The notes under the pieces are model-generated. The model did not search any database, was not told the DNA's origin, and worked only from the letters and a program-made list of their open reading frames with translations. Made by a program: the position numbers and the translations under genes. This document shows positions 30,441-39,397 of a stretch of DNA of 64,000 bases, piece after piece; the stretch's first letter is position 1; each line of letters begins with the position of its first letter. The stretch comes from Bog-756 sp963734435 (lineage in GTDB: Bacteria > Actinomycetota > Acidimicrobiia > Acidimicrobiales > RAAP-2), in the NCBI GenBank assembly GCA_963734435.1, contig CAVTHA010000010.1, positions 62,001 to 126,000 on the forward strand, written 5' to 3'.

Positions 30441-32430
30441 TGGCGCCGTCCCGGCTGCAGCGCGTCCTGGTGGCCAACCGGGGTGAGATCGCCCGGCGCG
30501 ATCATCCGGGGCGCCCACGACATGGGGATCGACGCGGTCGCCGTGTACACGTCCGAGGATGCCGCCTCCCCCCACGTCGGGGAGGCCGACCTCGCCGTCC
30601 ACCTCGCCGGGAAGGTCGCTGGCCGAGACCTACCTCAACCCCGGCGGCGCTGGTGGCGCTGGCCCGGCTGGCCGGCGCCGACGCCATCCACCCCGGCTAC
30701 GGGTTCCTCTCGGAGAACCCGGAGCTGCCCGAGGCCTGCGCCCGGGCGGGCATCGTCTGGGTGGGGCCGACGCCGGAGTCGATGCGGGTCATGGGCCACA
30801 AGGTGCGGGCCAAGGAGACGGTGTCGGCCGCCGGCGTGCCCGTGCTTGCCGAGTGTGGTCGTGGCGGCAGGCATCGCCGAGGACGACACTGAGCCGGTCC
30901 GCCGAGGCCATCGGTTTCCGTTGCTGGTCAAGGCCTCGGCCGGCGGGCGGCGGCCGCGGCATGCGTCTGGTGGAGCGCCCCGACGAGCTCGCCGAGGCCG
31001 TGGCGGCGGCGCGGCGCGAGGCGGCCGCGGCCTTCGGCTCCGACGAGGTCTTCCTCGAGCGGTACCTGCCGTCGCCCCGTCACGTGGAGGTCCAGGTCGT
31101 CGGGGACACGACCGGGACGGTGCTGCATCTCTACGACCGGGAGTGCTCCGTGCAGCGGCGCCATCAAAAGGTGATCGAGGAGGCGCCGGCCATCCTGGTG
31201 GACCGGGGCACGCGTGCCGCGCATGTGGCACGCCGCCACCGTGGCGGCCCGCTCGGTGGGCTACCAGGGCGCCGGGACCGTGGAGTTCCTGGTCGACGGG
31301 AGCGACTTCTACTTCTTGGAGATGAATACACGGCTGCAGGTCGAGCACGGGGTCACGGAGCTGGTGACCGGCCTCGATCTGGTAGGTCTGCAGCTGCTGG
31401 TGGCGTCCGGGCACCCCCTCCCGCTGGCCCAGGAACACGTCACGGTGTCCGGCCATGCCGTCGAGGCCCGGCTCTGCGCCGAGCGGCCCCGCGAGGACTA
31501 CCGACCCACCCCGGGCACGGCCCGACACGTGGCCTGGCCGCAAGGGCCGGGGCTGCGGACCGATGCGGGCATCGAGTCGGGGAGCACGGTCAGCTCGTCC
31601 TACGACTCCCTGGTGGCCAAGGTCATGGCCCACGGCGGCACCAGGGAGACGGCCATCGGGCTCGGCTGGCCCGGGCGCTGGCGCGCACTCGAGGTCGACG
31701 GCCTCGAGACCAATCGGGACCTCCTCGGGGCGATCCTCGACGATCCCGTGTTCCGCCACGGTGACGCCGGCATCGACTACCTCGACGGGCGGGACGACCT
31801 GCGTGATGCCGTGCCCGGCCGACGACGTGCGTCACCGCCATGCCGCGGCGGCCGCGTTGGCCCTACTCCAGCGGCCGCGCCGCCGAGAGCCTCGTCCCCG
31901 TGCCGGCGGCCGGATGGCGCAACGTCGGCACCGCCCATCATGTCGACACCCTCGTCGATGCCTTCGGGACGCTCGCCGTCGCGCACCAAGGGACCGGACG
32001 ACGCGGTCGCCGTGCTCGTGCCGGGGAATGGGAGGAGGTGGGTACGCGCCACGGCCGACGGACGATGTCGTCGACCTCACCTCGGCGGGCCTGCGGCGGC
32101 GTTACCGCGTGCGTCTGGCCGGTCCGCACGTCGACGTCAACGGGCCCGAGGGACAGTCCACGCTTCACCCGCCGCACCGACGACGATCCGGACGAGCAGG
32201 GAGGCACGGCGGGAGAGTGCCGGGCACCCTTGCCCGGGCACCATCACCCGGGTCATGGTGGCGGTGGGCGACCGTCGTCGGCGACGGCGACGGGTTGGTG
32301 GTGCTCGAGGCCATGAAGATGGAGCACACCCTGCGGTCCGGCGGCGCGGGCACGGTGACCCAGGTCTTGTGCGCCCCGGGCGCCCAGGTGGACGTCGGGG
32401 GACGTGCTCGTGGTCGTGGAGCCGGTGTGA
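30440..32430 (+). CDS. biotin-dependent acyl-CoA carboxylase alpha subunit (BC + BCCP; heavily frameshifted)
   Basis: About 660 residues. Biotin carboxylase motifs: LQRVLVANRGEIARR, DAIHPGYGFLSENPELPEAC, LLVKASAGGGGRGMRLVERP (ATP loop), ECSVQRRHQKVIEEAPA and FYFLEMNTRLQVEHGVTELV. The last 75 residues form the biotinyl domain with EAMKMEHTL (the Lys is the biotin site) and VLVVVEPV at the end. Frame changes are numerous (about 30500, 30620, 30850, 30950, 31215, 31810-32260, 32400). The middle linker (31800-32150) is poorly readable. The ATG overlaps the beta-subunit stop (TGATG). Confidence 0.9.
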
Positions 32431-34292
32431 GCCAGTCCGCAGATCGAGCGCGGAGCCGAAGGTCCTCCGGGTGGCCAACTGCAGCGGCTTCTTCGGGGAT
32501 CGGGTCTCGGCCGCCCGCGAGATGGTCGAGGGCGGCCCGATCGACGTGCTCACCGGGGACTGGTTGGCCGAGCTGACGATGTACATCTTGCACAAGACCC
32601 GCGAGCGCAGCGGCGGGTACGCCCGCACCTTCCTCCAACAACTCGAAGAGGTGCTGCCGACCTGCATCGAGCGGGGCATCACCATCGTGTCCAACGCCGG
32701 TGGGCTCAATCCCGAAGGGTTGGCCACCGCGGTGAGGGAGCTCGCCCGGCGCCAGGGGGTGTCGGTACGGGTGGCCTCGGTGTCGGGCGACGACATCACC
32801 GCGCGGGTGCCCGATCTGTCGGCGGCCGGACACGACGTTCGTCAACCTCGACACCGGGGAGCCCCTGGCTCCCGAGCGCCCTTGGTGACGGCGAACGCCT
32901 ACCTCGGGGCGCGCCCGATTGCCGATGCCCTCGCGGCGGGGGCCCAGGTCGTCGTGACCGGCCGGGTCACCGACGCCTCGCTCACGGTCGGGCCGGCGCT
33001 GCATGCGTTCGGATGGGCCGACGAGGACTACGACGCCATCGCCGGCGCCGTCGTGGCCGGCCATGTCATCGAGTGCGGGGCGCAGTGTTGCGGGGGCAAC
33101 TACGCCTTCTTCGAGGAGATCCCCGACCTGAGCCGGATCGGCTTCCCCCTGGCCGAGCTGTACCCGGACGGCTCCTCGGTCATCACCAAGCACCCGGGCA
33201 CCGGCGGCGCGCTGACGGTCGGGACCGTGACGGCGCAGCTCCTCTACGAAATCGCCGGACCGCGCTACCTGAGCCCCGACGCGGTGGCCCGGTTCGACAC
33301 CATGGCGGTGGAGCAGATCGGCCCCGACCGCGTGCGCATCAGCGGGGTCGAGGGCGAACGCACCGCCGGCGACGTTGAAGGTGACGGCCAACCTCGACGC
33401 CGGGTGGCGCAACTCCATGACGCTGGCCATCACCGGGGCGCGGGTCGAGGAGAAGGCCGCCTTGGCCGCGGCCGCGGTCTGGGAGGGCATTCCCGGGGGC
33501 CGCACCGCCTTCGCCGAGACGTCCGAGGATCTCTCCGGTGATCTCAGCGGTGGAGGCATGGCGTTCCTGCGCCTCGCCGTCCGCGGGGATGACGCCGAGG
33601 CGGTGGGACGAGGCTTCTCCGGCGCGGTGGTCGAGACGAGCCTGGCCAGCTACCCGGGTACGTTCTTCACCTCGGCGCCGGGCAGCGCCCAGGCCGTGGC
33701 CCGCTACTGGCCCACGACCATCCCCGTCGACGCGGTCACGCCGCGCATCGAGTGCGAGGGCGAACCGGTTACCCCTCACTGCGGGCGGGGGCGCCTCGCA
33801 TCGCTGCGTGACCCGGTTGCCGCGGCACCGCCGACCCCGCCCCCGACACGACCTCGACGCCGACCTCGACCGACCTCGTCGGCTCCACCGCCCGCGCACC
33901 CCGAAGGCCCGACGGACGATCTGGTCACGGTGCCGTTGTGGGTGCTCGTCGGCGGGCGATCGGGCGACAAGGGTGGCGACGCCAACGTCGGGTTGTGGGC
34001 TGACAGCGAACCCGTGGCCCGCTGGCTCCGCGACAGCTTCGACGTGGCGCAGTTCAAGGCGGCCCTCCCCGAGTCGGCACCGTTCGAGGTCAGCCGTTAT
34101 CCGCTCTCCAACCTGCGCGCCGTCAACTTCGTCGTGCACGGCATCCTCGGATGGGGCGTCGCCTCCAATCTCCGGCTGGACACCCAGGCCAAGGGGATGG
34201 CGGAGCGCCTCCGTTCCCACGCCGTCGCGGTGCCCGCGCCATTGGTGGCCAGCGGGCCGCCGGCGGAGCGTCTGCGCTCAGTGCGGACCTGA
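32427..34292 (+). CDS. AtuA-family (DUF1446) protein with C-terminal AtuA-type domain (frameshifted)
   Basis: About 620 residues. VLRVANCSGFFGDRVSAARE, MVEGGPIDVLTGDWLAELTM, TIVSNAGGLNPEGLATAVRE, VVTGRVTDASLTVGPALHAF and GHVIECGAQCCGGNYAFFEE are typical of the AtuA/DUF1446 family. The C-terminal 110 residues, VPLWVLVGGRSGDKGGDANV followed by SRYPLSNLRAVNFVVHGI, match the small domain that in many species is a separate protein. AtuA is required for citronellol/geraniol use in Pseudomonas, exact chemistry unsettled. Frame changes near 32450, 32835 and 33375. The GTG start overlaps the carboxylase stop. Confidence 0.88.
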
Positions 34293-34314
34293 GCGACGAC
34301 GTCCCCGCACGGGG

Positions 34315-35150
34315 TCAACGCCCCACGGCCACCGGGGTGAACTCGCAACGGAGGTGCTTGATCCCGTTGATGAAGGTCGAGCGCAAACGGTCCGGCTCAG
34401 AAGTGGCGGCGATGTCGGGCAGGCGCTCGAAGAGCTGGCGGTACAGCACCGCGATCTCCTGACGGGCCAGATGCGCGCCCAGGCAGTAGTGGGGCCCGGC
34501 GGCGCCAAAGCCGAAGTGCGGGTTGGGGGTCCGGCGCACGTCGAAGCGATAGGGGTCTTCGAAGACGTCCTCGTCGCGGTTGGCCGAGTTGTAGAACAAG
34601 AGGAGCTTGTCGCCCGGCTGCAGGTCCTCGCCGCCGAGCGTGGTGGGCTCACCCACGGTTCGCCGCATCCAGATGACGGGCGAGCCCCACCGCACGATCT
34701 CGTCGACGCCGGTGGCTGCGATGCCGGTCGGGTCTGCCTGCCAGAGGGCCCGCTGGTCGGGATGCTCGGTCAGGGCCACCAGGCCATGGCTGATGGCGTT
34801 CGCGCGTGGTGGCGTTCCCGGCCACCACCAAGAGGATGAAGAAGGAGGCAATCTCCGCCCCGGACAGCGACTCACCCTCGATGTTGGTATTGACCAGGGC
34901 GGAGGTGAGGTCGTCGGTGGGCGTGACCCGCCGGACTTCCGCCAGCTCCGACATGAGCGTGGTGAGTTGCTGGCAGGCGTCCATCAGCGTCACCAGCGGA
35001 TCGGCATCGCCCGGGATGTACTCCGGATCGCTGGCGCCGACCACCCCGTTGCCGGACCCGGCGATGACGTTGGAGACGTAGAGGACGGTGCTGTGGTCGG
35101 ACGGCCCGATGCCCATCATGTCGCAGAAAAGGTCCTCGAACTCTTGGACG
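34315..35150 (-). CDS. cytochrome P450, N-terminal third missing at an assembly-like junction
   Basis: About 275 of the usual ~400 residues. The I-helix reads FFILLVVAGNATTR (AGxxTT), the K-helix region is DEIVRWGSPVIWMRRTV (ExxR), and the heme loop is HFGFGAAGPHYCLGAHLARQ with the ligand Cys. SDPEYIPGDADP is like the F-G region of actinobacterial terpene/sterol P450s. A frame change lies near 34800. The gene is cut at about 35150, where the sequence becomes acidobacterial. It converges with the Atu-like cluster and might start terpenoid oxidation; that is inference. Confidence 0.85.
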
Positions 35151-35160
35151 AAGGCTCCGC
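35140..35160. other. left junction between actinobacterial and acidobacterial DNA
   Basis: On the minus strand the P450 reads to about FVQEFEDLF and then loses similarity to any P450; on the plus strand the frame becomes KARDSARQTMSRVRD, the tail of a tryptophanyl-tRNA synthetase. Codon and base use change at the same point (for example GAA replaces GAG). No inverted repeat or tRNA gene is seen at the join. Confidence 0.7.
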
Positions 35161-35245
35161 CAAAGCCCGCGACTCCGCGCGGCAAACAATGTCCCGCGTC
35201 CGCGACTCCATCTTCCACTGGTCCTCCAAACGCGCCTCGTTGTAG
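35150..35245 (+). CDS. trpS: tryptophanyl-tRNA synthetase, C-terminal ~30 residues only
   Basis: The frame GSAKARDSARQTMSRVRDSI ending FHWSSKRASL looks like the C-terminal helix of bacterial TrpRS (the G..KAR..A..T...VR pattern). trpS directly before scpA-scpB is, as far as I recall, the common order in Acidobacteriota. The rest of the gene is absent because the junction lies at its 5' edge. The match is short, so the call rests on pattern plus context. Confidence 0.6.
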   Translation, partial: EGSAKARDSARQTMSRVRDSIFHWSSKRASL

Positions 35246-35490
35246 CGCTGGCTTTCATGCCAGCCCTCTTGGGGTTTCCTGCAGCTCATGCCTTCAGACG
35301 CGAGGCCTTTTTTGCCTCTCCCAGTAGCGTCATAGGCTTCAGCCCTGCGAACAGTGCCCTACCTTCGGTTTTTTGAGGGTGGGTCTTCGGTTCTCTTTCC
35401 TCGGCGAACCTCCGCACCCTCCGCGTCTCTGGGTTATCTTTCCTCTCTTCACTCGCCACTCCGCAGTCGCCACTGGTAAACTATCCACCC

Positions 35491-36273
35491 ATGGCGACCC
35501 CCTACCGAATCAACATCCCTCTCTACGAAGGCCCCCTCGACCTCCTGCTCGATCTCATCAAGAAGCAGGAAATGAACATCCACGACATCCAAATCTCCAA
35601 AATCACTTCCCAATACCTCGACTACCTCCACCAGCTCGAAGAACTAAACGTCGACGTCTCCGCCGAATTCATCTACATGGCCGCCACGCTCATCTACATC
35701 AAATCGAAAATGCTTCTCCCGCCCGACCCGCTCGGCTACTCCTGAAGAGCAATCCGCCGACCCGCGCGAAGAACTCGTCCAGCGCCTCGCTCGAACACGA
35801 AAAATTCAAAAACGCCGCGCAGCTCCTCTACCAAAAGCAGCAAATCGAGGAAAACGTCTGGTCCAAGCCCGACAAATCGCTCTACAACGACGAAGGCGAC
35901 CGAAGGCGAACTCGTCGTCTCTCTCGTCGATCTCGTCCACGTCTTCCAGCAGGTCCTCGAACGCAAAAAAGAAGTCACCCGCATCGAGCTTCAGCACGAA
36001 ACCTTCACCGTCGCGCAAATGATCGCTCAGCTGCGCGGCCAGATCCTCTCCAGCGACACCAACTCCATCAGCCTCATTCAATTCTTCGAAGCCTGCCCCT
36101 CCCGTCACGCGATGATCGTCGCTTTTCTCGCCGTCCTCGAAATGGTCAAACTCCAGGCCATCGCCCTTGCCCAGGAAAAACAATTCGGCGAAATCTTCAT
36201 CAAAAAATCCAAATCCTTCGACACCGCCTTCGACGAATCCGGCGCCCTCCGCATCGACGCCGAATACCAATAG
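35491..36273 (+). CDS. scpA: segregation and condensation protein A (frameshifted)
   Basis: About 258 residues, kleisin of the SMC-ScpAB condensin. N-terminal YRINIPLYEGPLDLLLDLIK and QEMNIHDIQISKITSQYLDY, then FIYMAATLIYIKSKMLLPPD, are the SMC-neck-binding region; the C-terminal winged helix ends with FLAVLEMVKLQAIALAQEKQ. Dropping one base near 35734, 35788 and 35898 restores TPEEQSADPREELVQRLLEH and EGELVVSLVDLVHVFQQVLE. The spelling (GAA, AAA, CTC rich) is unlike the actinobacterial flanks. It is followed 148 bases later by scpB. Confidence 0.93.
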
Positions 36274-36421
36274 AATGAGACCAGGGAAATAAACGAAGAT
36301 GAAGAAGGCGAAGGACTAGATAGCCCCCCAGGTAAGTTTTCGGCCTTTTCCTGTACAACCTTTACCTCCTATATTTCCTTTACCTCGTTTTCCGTCGGTA
36401 ACTGTAAGCTATGAACTACTC

Positions 36422-37309
36422 ATGTCCGACCTCGAACTGAAAGCCGCTCTCGAAGCCATCATCTACGCCGCCGACGAGCCCGCCACCCTCGACCAGCTCG
36501 CCACCGCCGTCGGCGAAGACAAAGCTCCTCGTGCAAAGCCGCGCTCGACGAACTCGTCGCCACCTACGCCGACCGACGATCGCGGCATCGAAATCCGCGC
36601 CGTCGCCGGCGGCTACAAGATGTACACCAAGCCGCAGCACCACGACGTCGTGCGCCGCTTCATCAAGAGCCTTCGCCCGCCTCTGCGCCTCACCATGCCC
36701 GCGCTCGAAACGCTCGCGGTCATCGCCTACAAGCAGCCGGTCACCGCTCCCGAAATTTCCAGGAAATTCGCGGCGTCAACACCTCCGGTGTAATCTCAGA
36801 CGCTCCTCGACAAGAAACTCATCACCACCGCCGGACGCAAGGAAGTCATCGGCCGCCCCATCCTCTACGCACCTCCAAAGAATTCCTGATGCGCTTCGGC
36901 CTCAGCGACCTCGACGAACTCCCCAGCCTCAAGGAATTCGAGGCGCTGGCCCGCGAAGCCCTGGGCACCGACGACGCGCTTCCCGCCGACGTGTCCGAGC
37001 CCGCCGTCTCGGAACTCCACCCCGAGATCGACCTCGCCAACCAGACCCGGGAGCCCCAGCTCTCCTCAGTCCCGTCCGAGTTCCGTCACTCGGAACGCAG
37101 TCCGCGGAGTGAGGAACCCCTCTTCGATTCTTCCCCCGAGCAAAGTTCCACCGCGATCTCCGACGCCTTCCATCACGTCGAACGAAGAACTCACTGCCGC
37201 CGAAGCCCAACGCGAACACGAAGCCCTCGCCACCGACGAAGGCATGCCCTCCGGCGAACTCGACGAAGATCCTCCTCCCCCCAACGCCAAATCCACCTCC
37301 GCCGGCTAG
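36422..37309 (+). CDS. scpB: segregation and condensation protein B with repeat-derived tail (frameshifted)
   Basis: About 293 residues; partner of ScpA. Winged-helix motifs: MSDLELKAALEAIIYAADEP, EIRAVAGGYKMYTKPQHHDV, LRLTMPALETLAVIAYKQPV and GRPILYRTSKEFLMRFGLSD. Frame changes near 36520, 36770, 36800, 36870 and 37180. After the second winged helix there is an extra acidic tail containing RHSERSPRSEEPLFD, encoded by a dispersed repeat also found between genes here, and ending NEELTAAEAQREHEALATDE. The tail is much longer than in most ScpB proteins and is probably disordered. Confidence 0.9.
37080..37132 (+). repeat. dispersed repeat inside scpB
   Basis: GTCACTCGGAACGCAG...GAGTGAGGAA and CCCTCTTCGAT match the intergenic element at 39169-39212 at about 80 percent of positions. 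Related GTCATTCCGAGCG(N)AGCGAGGAA elements are, from memory, frequent in acidobacterial genomes. Here it is translated as part of ScpB. Confidence 0.65.
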
Positions 37310-37424
37310 CCTGCTCACGTTTACATTGTGAAACTCTTCCACGTCTCTTATTTCTTCACTCGAGGCCCGCAGGCATATATCTGTTATCCTTAACCTCACC
37401 AAAAACAAACCTAAGACTTCCCCC

Positions 37425-38156
37425 ATGCTCGAACGCCTCCAAAAAATCATCTCCCGCGCAGGCATCGCCTCCCGACGCCACGCCGAACAACTCATTCTCT
37501 CCGGCCAGGTTCGCGTCAACGGCAAAACTATCACCACCCTTGGCACCAAAGCCGACGCCACCACCGACAAAATCGAAGCCGTCGGCCGCACCATCTCTAC
37601 CGCTCCGCGCCACGTCTATCTCCTGCTCCACAAACCCCCCGAAGTTGTCTCCTCTCTCGCCGACCCCGAAGGCCGCAAAACCCTCCGCAATTTCCTCCGC
37701 GGCTTTCCTGACCGCGTTTACCCGGTCGGGAACCTCGAATACGCCGCCTCCGGCGTAGTCTTCCTCACCAACGACGGCGACCTCGCCGCGCAGCTCCTCA
37801 AGCACTGGAATCGTCTCGACCAGACCTACCACATCAAAGTCAAAGGCATGCTCACGCTCGCCGATCTCGACCGCCTCAACAGGGAACTGCGCGTCAAATT
37901 GCAGACCGTTCGTCAACCCGAAGCTACTCGCCGCCACAGCGCCAACTACTGGTATCAACTCACGATGCAAGGCCCCAAACTCGAATCCCTCCGAAACGCT
38001 CTCTTCCGCGAAAACCACCCCATCGAAAAAGTAATGCGCATCGCCCTCGGCGCGCTCTCCATCGAAGGCATCCCGCGTGGCCGCTACCGCCTCCTCGAAC
38101 CACGTGACATCGCCTCGCTCATCAAACCAAAGCCCGCCAAGGCCAAGCCCCGCTAA
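37425..38156 (+). CDS. RsuA/RluB-type pseudouridine-synthase paralogue lacking the catalytic Asp
   Basis: 243 residues, intact. An S4 RNA-binding domain (LQKIISRAGIASRRHAEQLI) is followed by the synthase fold (YLLLHKPPEVVSSLADPEGR). The catalytic motif that normally reads GRLDYxSxGLLLLTNDG is here GNLEYAASGVVFLTNDGD, with Glu in place of the catalytic Asp and Asn for Arg. The late conserved motif GRNRQ(I/V)RR is also missing, replaced by GPKLESLRNALFRENHP. The frame is clean, so this is not obvious decay. It may bind RNA without modifying it. Its neighbour at 38289 is the intact enzyme. Confidence 0.85.
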   Translation: MLERLQKIISRAGIASRRHAEQLILSGQVRVNGKTITTLGTKADATTDKIEAVGRTISTAPRHVYLLLHKPPEVVSSLADPEGRKTLRNFLRGFPDRVYPVGNLEYAASGVVFLTNDGDLAAQLLKHWNRLDQTYHIKVKGMLTLADLDRLNRELRVKLQTVRQPEATRRHSANYWYQLTMQGPKLESLRNALFRENHPIEKVMRIALGALSIEGIPRGRYRLLEPRDIASLIKPKPAKAKPR

Positions 38157-38288
38157 TCCTTGCCTACCCAATCCGTCATTCCGAACAACGTCCGCGACGC
38201 GTCTATCTCCTTCTGTAGCTCGCCACTCAATCCCTGGCCTCCCCATCGCCTTTACTGTTAACTTAAAACCGTCACCCAAAAACTCCAC

Positions 38289-39041
38289 ATGCTCCGCCTG
38301 CAAAAAATCCTCGCCGCCGCCGGCATCGCCTCCCGCCGCAAAGCCGAACAACTCATCTCCTCTGGCCGCGTCGCCGTCAACGGCAAAACCATCACCGAAC
38401 TCGGCACCAAAAACCGACCCCGCCGCCGACACCATCACCGTCGACGGAAAACCGCTCGAACCTCCGCAGCGCTTCGTCTATTTTTTGTTGAACAAAACCA
38501 AAGGCTACGTCAACGACTGTCTCCGACCCCGAAGGCCGACCCACCGTCATGCAACTCCTCGGCAATCTTCCCGAGCGCGTCTATCCCGTCGGCCGCCTCG
38601 ACTACGCTAGCGAAGGTCTGCTCCTGCTCACGAACGATGGCGCCCTCGCCCAACAACTCACCAAAGCCGCGTCCCACGTCCCGAAAACCTATCATGTCAA
38701 AATCAGCGGCCAGCCCAACGAACAAGCCATTCAACGCCTCCGCAACGGCGTCACCATCACACTCGACGACAACCGCCGCGTCAAAACTTCGCCCGCAAAA
38801 ATCCGTCTACTCGAAAACGCCCCCAATCCCTGGTACGAAGTCACTCTCATCGAAGGCCGCAACCGCCAAATCCGCCGCGATGTTTCAATCCGTAGGCTTC
38901 CTTGTCGAAAAAATCAAACGCGTGCAACTCGGTCCCCCTAATCCTCGATGTCCCCCCAGGCAAATTCCGTCCCCTCACCGAAAGGGAAGTAGTCCAACTC
39001 AAATCCCTGTCCTCGTCAAACACATCACCCAAACAAAATAA
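38289..39041 (+). CDS. rluB: 23S rRNA pseudouridine synthase, RluB type (frameshifted)
   Basis: About 250 residues. S4 domain LQKILAAAGIASRRKAEQLI and GRVAVNGKTITELGTK, then FVYFLLNKTKGYV, the catalytic motif YPVGRLDYASEGLLLLTNDG with the Asp, and EGRNRQIRR plus FQSVGFLVEKIKRVQLGP. The tail is LILDVPPGKFRPLTEREVVQ. Frame changes near 38410, 38517, 38880 and 38938. Known RluB makes pseudouridine 2605 in 23S rRNA. It lies 132 bases after its degenerate paralogue, a tandem duplication with one copy changed. Confidence 0.9.
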   Translation: MLRLQKILAAAGIASRRKAEQLISSGRVAVNGKTITELGTKNRPRRRHHHRRRKTARTSAALRLFFVEQNQRLRQRLSPTPKADPPSCNSSAIFPSASIPSAASTTLAKVCSCSRTMAPSPNNSPKPRPTSRKPIMSKSAASPTNKPFNASATASPSHSTTTAASKLRPQKSVYSKTPPIPGTKSLSSKAATAKSAAMFQSVGFLVEKIKRVQLGPPNPRCPPRQIPSPHRKGSSPTQIPVLVKHITQTK

Positions 39042-39043
39042 GT

Positions 39044-39084
39044 TGTCATCCTGAGCCTGCCTGCGGCAGACAAGCGAAGGACCC
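39044..39084 (+). repeat. dispersed repeat, TGTCATCCTGAGC type
   Basis: Begins TGTCATCCTGAGCC, with an inner inverted pair CTGCCTGC / GCGGCAGA, and ends AAGCGAAGGACCC. Such elements are, from memory, widespread between acidobacterial genes. Confidence 0.55.
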
Positions 39085-39168
39085 GCTTCTCTTGGAGTGC
39101 TGAGGCTCGCTTGCCCTGAGCGTCGAAGCGCCGCGGCTTTTGGGTCCACAACCTCCACCGCGAATCCC

Positions 39169-39212
39169 GTCATTCCGAGCCTAGTCTGCGAAGCGAGGAA
39201 GCCCTCTTCGAT
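39169..39212 (+). repeat. dispersed repeat, GTCATTCCGAGC type
   Basis: GTCATTCCGAGCCTAGTC followed by GCGAAGCGAGGAA and CCCTCTTCGAT; the closest copy in the window is inside scpB at 37080-37132. Confidence 0.65.
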
Positions 39213-39397
39213 CACTGCGCTTTGGCTTCACACAATTGGCGTCCCGACCATATTCTGTACTCGAAGGAATCATCACGATCTCCACCGCACTCTTTCTACT
39301 CTTCCACTTTCCATGAAAACGTCGATGGTTACCCAACTGCCCACCGCGCCTCATCTCCCCCCTACACAAACCCTTATCCTCATCATAAAATATTCTC

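Larger units (their letters stand above)
39042..39397. other. intergenic stretch with two dispersed repeat elements, no gene seen
   Basis: The 356 bases between rluB and hisC contain two short repeat elements (39044-39084 and 39169-39212) of the TGTCATCCTGAGC...GAAGGA and GTCATTCCGAGC...GAGGAA types. I see no convincing reading frame. The part nearest hisC is A+T-richer and probably carries its promoter (for example the CATAAAATATTCTCATG stretch directly before the start). Confidence 0.6.

Noticed and set aside
31800..32150. Separate small genes in the middle of the carboxylase alpha region
   Set aside because: The short frames have no start sites or family similarity, and the expected linker of the carboxylase lies here.
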